Under the pieces are notes generated by a model. It did not search any database. It saw nothing but the letters and a program-made list of their open reading frames with translations, and was not told the origin of the DNA. A program made the position numbers and the translations under genes. Below, in pieces: positions 36,717 to 44,770 of a stretch of DNA of 64,000 nt (position 1 is the stretch's first letter; each line of letters opens with the position of its first letter). The DNA lies in contig NZ_JAOYOD010000001.1 in assembly GCF_025833875.1 (NCBI RefSeq), positions 3,658,001 to 3,722,000 on the forward strand, written 5' to 3'. Source of the DNA: Reichenbachiella ulvae. Lineage in GTDB: Bacteria > Bacteroidota > Bacteroidia > Cytophagales > Cyclobacteriaceae.

Positions 36717-38753
36717 ATGAAAAGTATTAATCCACGCATAGCTATCGGGCTAGTAGCGCTATTCGTTGCGTGCAGCCCTCTTAAACAAGGCAACAAAAGC
36801 TTTGAGGCAGGCGAATACAGCACCGCCATTCATCAATACAAAAGAGCACTCAAGAAAGACGACCCTGTTTCCAATTACAAATTGGCAGAGGCCTATCGTC
36901 ATTCCAATAAAATCAAAAAAGCAGAGCCCTACTATAAAGCTGCTATTGACAATGGCATAGAAGAAGAACAGGCCTATTACTACTATGCACAGGCGCTAAA
37001 GTCGAACAAGAAAGAAGAAGAGGCCAAAAAAGTACTCGAAGACTACCTGGCCAACAAAGGCGAACAAGAGGAAGTCGTATTATGGGCTCAAAGAGAATTG
37101 GATAACCTCAACCGAATGGAAGAGGTCCGGTCAAAAGTCAGTTATTTCAGAGTTAAAAATCTTGATGATATCAATACTGAATTTGCTGAATATTCTCCAG
37201 TCTACAACAATGGGTATCTGTACTTCACTTCCAATAGAGATGGCGGCAAAACCTACAAAGGCACTGGCACCCCCTTTACAGACATCTACAGAGTAAGAAC
37301 TCGTGGAGCGAAAGTCGATATTGAAACGCTTCAACCTCTGGACGAAATCATCAATGATCCTAACATCAATGAGGGATCCATCACGATGTCCGAAAATGGC
37401 AGGACTTACATTTTCGCCAAAGCCAATAGTGGTAAGGCGAATGGAACTGAGGAAGTGAACCTGTATTTCACTCGATACAGAAACGGACGCTGGAGCGAAC
37501 CCAGACCCATTTCGGTGAACAAAAGAGAAGCCTGGGACTCGACACCAGCTCTATCCCCTGACGGCACTACTCTTTATTTCTCTTCCAATAGAGAAGGGGG
37601 ATACGGTGGGCTGGATATCTATACTGCAACCCTCAATCGCCGTGGTAGATGGGTCGATGTTAGAAACATGGGGCCAGAAATCAACACTCCGGGAAATGAA
37701 ATTTTCCCATATGTAGGAGGAACTGGCGTGCTATACTTTTCATCCGACGGTCATCCTGGGTTTGGAGGACTGGACCTATTTGAAGCCACCAGAAATTCAG
37801 GGAAAGTGGTCATGGAAAATCTAGGTCAGCCGATGAATTCTGCCGGAGATGATTTTGGATTGTTCCTCTTCAATCCATCAAGAGGCTTTTTCACTTCCAA
37901 CAGAAAAGGAGGCAAAGGAGACGATGACATCTACACCTTTGTGAATGACGACCCGAACCTGAAAATTGTCAACTACTACCTAACAGGTACGACACTAACT
38001 CCTAACCAAACTGGCGAACTTGAGCCTCTGCCCAACACCAAAGTAGTATTGGTCGATGAGGAAGATGGCATCATAGCAGAGGTCTTTACAGAAGCAGATG
38101 GAAAATACCGATTTAGAGTTTTTCCAGAAGAGAACTATAACCTGATAGCCGAAAAGGAAAATTACTTTACTACAAGAATTGACTTTTCGACCATTGGCAA
38201 ATCACTGGATAAAAAGAAACTGGAAGAAATGGTGACCAATGTGGAATTCCAGCAGGATTTACCACTCAACCAAATCGTTATTGAAAAGCCGATCGTCCTC
38301 AACAATATCTATTATGATCTGGACAAGGCTGATATCAAACCCGAGGCAGCCAAGGAATTGGACAAATTGGTAACCATAATGAAGGACAATCCGGAAATCA
38401 CGATCGAGTTGAGTTCGCATACGGATGCACGAGCTGACCATGATTACAATATGAATCTTTCTCAGCGCAGAGCTGAATCTGCTGTCAAGTACATTATTTC
38501 TAATGGTATAGAGAGCAAACGATTGGTTGCCAAAGGATATGGCGAAACCAAACTGATCATAGAAGATGCCGAAACTGAAATAGAACACCAGCAAAACAGA
38601 CGTACTGAATTCAAAGTGACAAAGTATAACGTCGTGCACGAAGAGGAAGAAGAAGGGGATTTTGAATTTGGAGAAGAAGATAAAGAATCAAAAGAGGACT
38701 ATGATGACACAGATAGATTCTTCTCTGATTTAGATGAAGACACTGAAAATTAA
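36717..38753 (+). CDS. PorE-like OmpA-family lipoprotein (TPR, beta-propeller, Cna-like, OmpA)
   Basis: 678 aa with a lipoprotein signal (LFVACS, Cys19). In order: tetratricopeptide repeats (about 24-135), a PD40-type propeller with repeated FTSNRDGG, FSSNREGG, FSSDGHPG and FTSNRKGG blades (about 150-415), a Cna/carboxypeptidase-regulatory fold (about 425-510), and an OmpA peptidoglycan-binding domain (about 540-650: YYDLDKADIKPEA, SSHTDARA, LSQRRAESAVKYI). The tail is acidic. This exact domain order is that of P. gingivalis PorE, an outer-membrane-anchored peptidoglycan-binding component of the type IX secretion system. Paralogues are common in Bacteroidota, so a T9SS role is likely but not proven. 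Confidence 0.85.
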   Translation: MKSINPRIAIGLVALFVACSPLKQGNKSFEAGEYSTAIHQYKRALKKDDPVSNYKLAEAYRHSNKIKKAEPYYKAAIDNGIEEEQAYYYYAQALKSNKKEEEAKKVLEDYLANKGEQEEVVLWAQRELDNLNRMEEVRSKVSYFRVKNLDDINTEFAEYSPVYNNGYLYFTSNRDGGKTYKGTGTPFTDIYRVRTRGAKVDIETLQPLDEIINDPNINEGSITMSENGRTYIFAKANSGKANGTEEVNLYFTRYRNGRWSEPRPISVNKREAWDSTPALSPDGTTLYFSSNREGGYGGLDIYTATLNRRGRWVDVRNMGPEINTPGNEIFPYVGGTGVLYFSSDGHPGFGGLDLFEATRNSGKVVMENLGQPMNSAGDDFGLFLFNPSRGFFTSNRKGGKGDDDIYTFVNDDPNLKIVNYYLTGTTLTPNQTGELEPLPNTKVVLVDEEDGIIAEVFTEADGKYRFRVFPEENYNLIAEKENYFTTRIDFSTIGKSLDKKKLEEMVTNVEFQQDLPLNQIVIEKPIVLNNIYYDLDKADIKPEAAKELDKLVTIMKDNPEITIELSSHTDARADHDYNMNLSQRRAESAVKYIISNGIESKRLVAKGYGETKLIIEDAETEIEHQQNRRTEFKVTKYNVVHEEEEEGDFEFGEEDKESKEDYDDTDRFFSDLDEDTEN

Positions 38754-38967
38754 TTGTTCTTATAAGAATTTTTCTTATTTTGGACCCGCTCACCCTATGA
38801 CCTGTTCGGTTATATATTTAAGAGTGACAAACCAATCGCTTTCAATTGATAATTAAACACTAATTTTTTGTCTATTGAAGATTTAGGAGAATCCTGTATT
38901 TTTTATGTGCTCGAAATTCTCCATTTTTGATTAACCAGTTTTAAGAAAATATATAGACATATTCACC

Positions 38968-39387
38968 ATGAAAGGATTTTTTATAAGAGCGACCAGAATT
39001 ACACCATCGATTTATTTCAACCCTCAAAAAGGCCTGTTGGATATACGAGGAAAGTCTAGTCCCGAAAATCCCCTTGCATTCTATAAGCATCTTCACGAAA
39101 GCATCGATGCATTTGGAAATACAGATACTCCAAATTTGGTTATGAATATCGCCTACGAATATTTCAACACCAGTTCTTCCAAATGTATCTACATCCTATT
39201 CAAGAAGGTAAACGACCTGAGAATGGATAAAGGCAAGCAGGTAAAAGTAAACTGGTATTTTGAAGAAGGCGATGAGGATATGCAAGAAGCTGGAGAAGAT
39301 TTGAGTTCATTCTTCAACTATGACTTCAACTATGTCGAAATCCCTGAAATCAATGTATTGGGAGACATGAAAGAAGAAGAGAAGTAA
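38968..39387 (+). CDS. SiaC-family regulatory phosphoprotein (DUF1987)
   Basis: 139 aa, soluble. The YFNTSSSKCIY motif contains Thr68 with Ser69-71. In Pseudomonas aeruginosa SiaC the regulatory phosphosite is also Thr68, phosphorylated by SiaB and dephosphorylated by the PP2C phosphatase SiaA, and SiaC activates a diguanylate cyclase. None of those partners is in this window, so this is an orphan copy. It follows the PorE-like gene by 214 bases. Confidence 0.85.
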   Translation: MKGFFIRATRITPSIYFNPQKGLLDIRGKSSPENPLAFYKHLHESIDAFGNTDTPNLVMNIAYEYFNTSSSKCIYILFKKVNDLRMDKGKQVKVNWYFEEGDEDMQEAGEDLSSFFNYDFNYVEIPEINVLGDMKEEEK

Positions 39388-39405
39388 ACATAATTTGAAA
39401 CCATA

Positions 39406-39439
39406 AAAAAGGCCTGTTTCTAACGAAACGGGCCTTTTT
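39406..39439. terminator. bidirectional terminator between siaC and the DinB-like gene
   Basis: The 15-base arms AAAAAGGCCTGTTTC (39406-39420) and GAAACGGGCCTTTTT (39425-39439) pair around a 4-base loop with one mismatch. T-runs exist on both strands. Confidence 0.9.
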
Positions 39440-39458
39440 GCTTTAGTCTTTATTGAGA

Positions 39459-39992
39459 TTAGTTCATCTCCTTGCCCTGACTCCATGGAGGAGTAATCCC
39501 CATGAAACGTGCATAGGCTATAAACTGCCCCTTATGTTCAGCACAATGACTATTGGCTACTCCCATGATATTTCTTTTGGTAAAGGTTCCGAATGGCAAC
39601 TCTACCTGTGTGGTCAAGTCATCTTGCGCAACCGCATTGGCTGCCTGATCGATGTAGTCGAATGATTCGTTAATCGCCTTGAGTAATTGTGCTTTGGTTG
39701 TCAAAGTCTTTTCAAATGATTGCCAATCCTTACCGGATTCTGGAAGTGGAGTAGTAGCTAAAAAGCTTCCAAACATGTAGTTGGTTGCTGCTATATGAGC
39801 CACAACTTCTGACACTGAGCGCACGTCATCACTGCTTTTCCAGCTTATTTTATCCTCAGGAATCGCATTGATTAACTGTACGATATGGTTTTTGTTGTAA
39901 GCAGTACCTCCGGTGAATTCCTGCTGAACGGTAGGCGCCTGACCATAAGACATCATCGGCACCAGGATGAATAGATAGATTAGTTTTTTCAT
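39459..39992 (-). CDS. exported DinB-like four-helix protein
   Basis: 177 aa. A signal peptide (MKKLIYLFILVPMMSYG, cleaved near QAP) is followed by a DinB-like four-helix bundle. The metal-type histidines are in EVVAHIAA (His66) and NSHCAEHKGQFIAYARF (His150, His154), the usual three-His DinB arrangement. Most characterised DinB-like enzymes are cytoplasmic thiol transferases, so a secreted form must act in the periplasm on an unknown substrate. It is single and convergent with siaC. Confidence 0.82.
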   Translation of the reverse strand: MKKLIYLFILVPMMSYGQAPTVQQEFTGGTAYNKNHIVQLINAIPEDKISWKSSDDVRSVSEVVAHIAATNYMFGSFLATTPLPESGKDWQSFEKTLTTKAQLLKAINESFDYIDQAANAVAQDDLTTQVELPFGTFTKRNIMGVANSHCAEHKGQFIAYARFMGITPPWSQGKEMN

Positions 39993-40053
39993 AAAAATGT
40001 ATGTTTTGATTTCACTGTCAAACGCTAATTCAAAGCAATTAGTTTCAAGTGTA

Positions 40054-41433
40054 TCAAACTGAACTAAGCCCTTTGAATACCTCCACTATATTGCTAACCA
40101 AGTGGATTTTGATTTTGTACTTACTGGCATCTATGGCCTTTTTGTTCAGTGCAGAAATGTAGATTTCTGAAAAGCCAAGCTTTTCTGCCTCAGAAATACG
40201 GTTTTCGATGCGATTCACCGCTCTGACTTCTCCTCCCAGCCCTACCTCACCAGCAAAGCATATATCTGATGAAACCACCTGCTCCTCATGCGAAGAAACA
40301 ATCGCCACGCATATACTCAGATCCAGTGCTGGGTCATCAATCTTTAATCCTCCCGCTATATTCAAGAATACATCTTGATTGCCCAGCCGTAAACCTCCAC
40401 GCTTTTCCAATACTGCTAATAGCATATTGAGACGCTTGGCATCATAGCCTGTAGTAGATCGCTGAGGCGTACCATAGGCAGAAGTGCTAACCAGCGCCTG
40501 TGTCTCTATAAGCAATGGTCGATTGCCCTCGATAGATGCACCGATAGTCACGCCGCTAAGGGCATTGTCCTTATTTGAGATCAATATCTCAGAGGGATTA
40601 GTGACCTGCCGCATGCCATTGCCCAGCATTTCATATATCCCGATCTCTGAGGTCGATCCAAATCTGTTTTTGATGGTGCGAAGTATCCGGTAGCTCAAAT
40701 GTCTATCTCCTTCGAATTGCAAGACAGTATCCACCATATGCTCCAATACCTTTGGGCCAGCAATGGTACCTTCCTTAGTGATATGACCGATCAGAAAGAC
40801 CGGAACATTCGTCGACTTGGCAAACTGCAGTAGCTCTCCTGTACATTCTCTGACCTGACTCACACTGCCAGCCGAGCTTTCGATCTTCGAACTATAAAGC
40901 GTCTGGATAGAATCCACAATCAATACATCCGGCTCAATCTGTCGCACCTGTTGGAAGATCTGACTCACGGATGTTTCCGCCAGGAGGTAACAATTATCCG
41001 AGCTCAGCTCCGTCATCCGCTCTGCGCGCATTTTGATCTGCTGGGGACTCTCCTCTCCTGATACATAAAGCACCTTTCGGTCCTGCATCATCAGTGCCAT
41101 CTGCAAAAACAGTGTGGACTTACCGATGCCTGGCTCTCCACCGATCAGCACCAGCGAACCTGCGACAATTCCTCCACCCAAAACTCGATTGAGCTCTAAA
41201 TCCCCAGTAGACAATCGATCATTCTTTTCCGCTTTGACCTCCTGTATCTTAACCGGTTTATTTGGTGTACCTTTTGATTCCGTCTCTGTCCAGATCTTGG
41301 TGTTTTTGGTATTGCTTTCTACTACCTCCTCCACATAAGAATTCCACTCTCCACAACTACTGCACTTGCCTACCCACTTGGGAGATTGGGCACCACAGTT
41401 TTGACATAAATAAACGGTTTTTGTCTTGGCCAT
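40054..41433 (-). CDS. radA: DNA repair protein RadA (Sms)
   Basis: 459 aa from the ATG at 41433; an upstream frame start at 41457 adds eight residues before the conserved MAKTKTVYLC and is rejected. A zinc finger (Cys10, Cys13, Cys24, Cys27) is followed by a RecA-like ATPase with Walker A GEPGIGKST (99-107) and the RadA motif KNRFG (255-259), then a C-terminal Lon-protease-like fold. RadA is a hexameric helicase that processes recombination branches. Confidence 0.95.
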   Translation of the reverse strand: MAKTKTVYLCQNCGAQSPKWVGKCSSCGEWNSYVEEVVESNTKNTKIWTETESKGTPNKPVKIQEVKAEKNDRLSTGDLELNRVLGGGIVAGSLVLIGGEPGIGKSTLFLQMALMMQDRKVLYVSGEESPQQIKMRAERMTELSSDNCYLLAETSVSQIFQQVRQIEPDVLIVDSIQTLYSSKIESSAGSVSQVRECTGELLQFAKSTNVPVFLIGHITKEGTIAGPKVLEHMVDTVLQFEGDRHLSYRILRTIKNRFGSTSEIGIYEMLGNGMRQVTNPSEILISNKDNALSGVTIGASIEGNRPLLIETQALVSTSAYGTPQRSTTGYDAKRLNMLLAVLEKRGGLRLGNQDVFLNIAGGLKIDDPALDLSICVAIVSSHEEQVVSSDICFAGEVGLGGEVRAVNRIENRISEAEKLGFSEIYISALNKKAIDASKYKIKIHLVSNIVEVFKGLSSV

Positions 41434-41574
41434 AAGCTTTAATGAATTGGAGTGCAAAATAGTAAATCGATGAGTCCAATAAGCAAGTAGGAATTGATAA
41501 ATTCAGATAGTTCTTTGTCAATTAATCAAAGCTGTTTACTATTGAGGTTTATCCATTGTAATTTTCAAATCGAC

Positions 41575-42219
41575 ATGAGAACCAACCAAAGAATTATCAA
41601 ATTCGCATTATCAGCCATCTTATTTTGCTTCGCTATAGTCTCGAATGTAAAAGGACAATCCTTCAGTATTTTAGGATTCAACACTTCTGCTGTAGATGAA
41701 TACACGAGATTTAATGAAGGTTACTATTATGACTACAAGGGAAGAAAAATTCATGGTTCGATTAAATTGATTCGATCAAATTTCTCAGTATTCGGATCAC
41801 AACCTACAACCTTTAAAGTCAAAACGGCCAACAAGGGTAAAATCAAGATAAGTTACAGGGAAGCTAAAGCTGTAATTATAGGGACAGATAGCTTTGCAGT
41901 AGTTTCAAACATTAGAATTAATAAGGCGCAAGTCTCTCACTTCCGAAAAGACTTTGCCAAAGTACTAACCTTAGGAAAAATCAACGCCTACACCCATTAT
42001 TGTCAAAGTTCAGATGGCAATCGTTCATACAAATTCAACACCCTGGTATTACAAAAAAATCAAAGGGTAGTGAGTTTAAATGACAAAAGAAGAAACAGAG
42101 AAGCTTTTGAAGCTCTGATAGCAGACAATCCTGAATTATACCAAAAAGTAAAAGCTACCAAGAAAAATGAATGGCTAGGTATGGTGAAAGATATTGTCCT
42201 GGAGTATAATGAATCTTGA
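41575..42219 (+). CDS. secreted hypothetical protein, 214 aa
   Basis: I start at the ATG at 41575, where a signal peptide begins (two Arg and a Lys, then ALSAILFCFAIVSNVKG, cleavage before QSF). A start at 41494 would put 27 extra residues in front of it. The mature protein has strands and a basic region (RRNREAFEALIADNPELYQKVKAT, about 180-205) like the C-terminal helices of some Bacteroidota periplasmic proteins. No family recognised. It lies between radA (divergent) and feoAB. Confidence 0.6.
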   Translation: MRTNQRIIKFALSAILFCFAIVSNVKGQSFSILGFNTSAVDEYTRFNEGYYYDYKGRKIHGSIKLIRSNFSVFGSQPTTFKVKTANKGKIKISYREAKAVIIGTDSFAVVSNIRINKAQVSHFRKDFAKVLTLGKINAYTHYCQSSDGNRSYKFNTLVLQKNQRVVSLNDKRRNREAFEALIADNPELYQKVKATKKNEWLGMVKDIVLEYNES

Positions 42220-42278
42220 TGATTAGCTAATCAAAACGGTGAATTGAATGAGAGCTGATACATCTCATAGTTCTTGAC

Positions 42279-42309
42279 TTGCAGGCCAAGACCAAAAGGA
42301 ATACATTTG
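42279..42309 (+). promoter_or_regulatory. putative feoAB promoter (TTG-N20-TACATTTG)
   Basis: TTG at 42279-42281 and TACATTTG at 42302-42309 are 20 bases apart, the same spacing as the ABC-exporter promoter. It lies 31 bases before the feoA ATG, which is preceded by AAGGAAA, one of the few SD-like sequences in the window. I see no clear Fur box. Confidence 0.55.
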
Positions 42310-42340
42310 CCCTTATTTTAATTAATTCTAAATAAGGAAA

Positions 42341-42562
42341 ATGGAACGGTCAGCGGCGGACCTAAGCCCCGGACAAAAGGGGATGGTCAAAGATTTTACA
42401 GATGAATACATTTCGCTCAAATTGATGGAAATGGGTGTGCTGCCAGGTACCGAAATCGAAATGCGCTTCGCTGCGCCCCTCGGAGACCCTATCTGTGTAC
42501 ATGTTTCGGGTTATGCGCTCTCCCTGCGCGTAGAAGAGGCCAAAACCATCATTCTTTCCTGA
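42341..42562 (+). CDS. feoA: ferrous iron transport protein A
   Basis: 73 aa, one SH3-like FeoA domain: SPGQKGMVKDF, the LKLMEMGVLPGTEIEM core, and a C-terminal YALSLRVEEAKTI strand. FeoA binds the cytoplasmic side of FeoB and is needed for ferrous iron uptake. It sits six bases before feoB, so the two are an operon; no FeoC gene is present. Confidence 0.95.
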   Translation: MERSAADLSPGQKGMVKDFTDEYISLKLMEMGVLPGTEIEMRFAAPLGDPICVHVSGYALSLRVEEAKTIILS

Positions 42563-42568
42563 TTAAAT

Positions 42569-44680
42569 ATGAGTAGAGCCATCAACGTCGCACTAGTCGG
42601 CAACCCAAATGCCGGTAAAACATCTGTGTTCAACCTCCTCACCGGAATGAACCAAAAGGTAGGTAATTTCCCAGGAGTGACCATGGACAAAGTTTCCGGG
42701 GTTTATAACCACAATGGTCAGCAGGTCAATGTACTGGATCTACCCGGCACCTACAGCATTTACCCGCGATCCATGGACGAGCGTGTGGTTTTTGACTTCC
42801 TTAGCGACGAGCATGCCCCTGACTTCCCTGACAAAATCATCGTAGTAGCAGACGCCTCCAACCTGGAACGAAACCTGCTTCTATTCTCCCAAATCAAAGA
42901 CCTGGGCCAGCCGACCATTCTGGTCCTGACTATGCTGGATATCGCCAACAAGCAAAGCATCAACATCGACCTCACTGCACTGGAAACGGAGTTCAACACC
43001 ACAGTAGTCACCATCAATGGTCGAAAAGGCGAAGGACTGAACGAATTAAAAGATGCCATTCTATCGGACTGCCATTCGGAATACAAGCCCTTTTATGATG
43101 TCAATGAACTTTCCCCTGAGATCATTCCCGTCATCAAAGAAAAATTTGATCTGGCCAACGACTACATCAGCTACCAGTACGCGCAGCAGACCTATAGCAA
43201 AACCTTTCTGAGCAACGAGGACAAAGAATTTATCGCCGAGGCTAAGGTCAAATACAACTTTTGTGACCGTCAGTTTCAGACCACTGAAACAGTTGAGCGC
43301 TACAAAACCATCCGCAGCAAACTAGAGCAGGTCATCACCCGATCGCAAAAAATGGGTGAGGTTAAGAACCGAACCAGCAAACTGGACGCCATCTTGACGC
43401 ACAAGGTCTACGGTTATTTGATATTTCTCTCCGTGCTATTCGTGATGTTCCAGGCCATATTCGAATGGGCTAACCCTTTCATGGACTGGATTGATTTTGG
43501 TTTCGGGCAGCTGAGTGCACTAGCCAGTAGCTACCTGCCTGCGGGTGTCCTGACCAACCTGATAGCAGAGGGGATCATCCCTGGCTTAGGCGGAGTAGTT
43601 ATCTTCATCCCACAGATCGCCATTCTCTTCTGTTTCATATCTATTCTAGAAGAATCGGGCTACATGGCCAGAGTGGTATTCCTGACAGATAAAATAATGA
43701 GGAAATTTGGTCTGAATGGTAAGAGTATCGTTCCTCTGATCTCTGGAGTAGCATGTGCGATACCCGCGATCATGGCTACCCGAAATATCGAAAGCTGGAA
43801 AGATAGAATCATCACCATTTTCGTAACTCCCTTCATGAGCTGCTCGGCTCGTCTACCGGTTTATGCGATATTGATTGCCCTGGTCATTCCAGAAACCAAA
43901 GTGCTCGGCATCTTCAATCTACAGGGGCTTACCCTTATGCTGCTGTATTTATTAGGCTTTTTTGGGGCGATATTTTCTGCCCTAATCCTACAAAAAATTC
44001 TGAAGGTAAAAGAGCGAAGCTACTTCATCATGGAGCTACCCGTCTACCGCTGGCCAAAATGGAAAAATGTATGGTTGACTATTTTTGCCAAGAGCAGGAC
44101 TTTCGTGTTCGAAGCAGGTAAAATTATTTTGGCCATCTCCATCATTCTTTGGGTATTGGCCTCTTATGGTCCAGGAGAAAAAATGGAAAATGCTGAGGCA
44201 GCCATTACCGAAACCAAAAGCCACCTGGAACCAGGCTCGGACGAGTTCGAGCAAGCGGTATCTTCTTACAAATTGGAAAATTCTTACGCTGGCATCCTGG
44301 GTAAAACGGTAGAACCCATCATCAAACCTCTAGGGTATGACTGGAAAATTGGAATTGCCCTGATTACTTCCTTTGCAGCCAGAGAGGTATTTGTCGGTAC
44401 GATAGCCACTATCTATAGTGTGGGCGGTGACGATGGGGATGAAAGCACCATCAAGGAAAAACTGGCAGCCGAAAAAGATCCAGAAACAGGCGAACCGATG
44501 TACGATTTTGCCCTGGGTCTGTCGCTGATGATATTCTATGCCTTTGCGATGCAGTGCATGAGTACCCTGGCAGTGGTCTATCGAGAAACCAAATCAATCA
44601 AATGGCCGATGTTGCAGCTTTTTTATATGTCAGGACTGGCCTACATTTCAGCTTTAGTTGCGTATCAACTACTGAAGTGA
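42569..44680 (+). CDS. feoB: ferrous iron transporter FeoB
   Basis: 703 aa. The N-terminal G-domain has G1 GNPNAGKTS (11-19), G2 with Thr38 in PGVTMDK and G3 DLPG (57-60). The G4 position reads TMLD (121-124) instead of the usual NxxD, an Asn to Thr change that would weaken guanine-base recognition. The membrane domain follows (about 280-700) with Gate motifs around LISGVACAIPAIMATR and FMSCSARLPVYAI (Cys residues in both). It imports Fe2+ across the inner membrane and may use nucleotide hydrolysis for gating. Confidence 0.94.
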   Translation: MSRAINVALVGNPNAGKTSVFNLLTGMNQKVGNFPGVTMDKVSGVYNHNGQQVNVLDLPGTYSIYPRSMDERVVFDFLSDEHAPDFPDKIIVVADASNLERNLLLFSQIKDLGQPTILVLTMLDIANKQSINIDLTALETEFNTTVVTINGRKGEGLNELKDAILSDCHSEYKPFYDVNELSPEIIPVIKEKFDLANDYISYQYAQQTYSKTFLSNEDKEFIAEAKVKYNFCDRQFQTTETVERYKTIRSKLEQVITRSQKMGEVKNRTSKLDAILTHKVYGYLIFLSVLFVMFQAIFEWANPFMDWIDFGFGQLSALASSYLPAGVLTNLIAEGIIPGLGGVVIFIPQIAILFCFISILEESGYMARVVFLTDKIMRKFGLNGKSIVPLISGVACAIPAIMATRNIESWKDRIITIFVTPFMSCSARLPVYAILIALVIPETKVLGIFNLQGLTLMLLYLLGFFGAIFSALILQKILKVKERSYFIMELPVYRWPKWKNVWLTIFAKSRTFVFEAGKIILAISIILWVLASYGPGEKMENAEAAITETKSHLEPGSDEFEQAVSSYKLENSYAGILGKTVEPIIKPLGYDWKIGIALITSFAAREVFVGTIATIYSVGGDDGDESTIKEKLAAEKDPETGEPMYDFALGLSLMIFYAFAMQCMSTLAVVYRETKSIKWPMLQLFYMSGLAYISALVAYQLLK

Positions 44681-44770
44681 CTTAGAATAAAACATTCAAT
44701 GTTGAAGATTCAAAATTCAAAGATTTAAAGTCTTGGCTCTTGAGTCTTGAATCTAAAAACCTAGTATCTA
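44681..44770. repeat. low-complexity linker with inverted AGATTCAA/TTGAATCT
   Basis: Between feoB and the MutS-like gene lies a TTCAAA-rich stretch with AGATTCAA (44706-44713) and TTGAATCT (44747-44754) as an 8-bp inverted repeat. A similar low-complexity stretch (AAGTTGAAGGTTGAAAATC, near 46577) follows the MutS-like gene. Confidence 0.4.
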
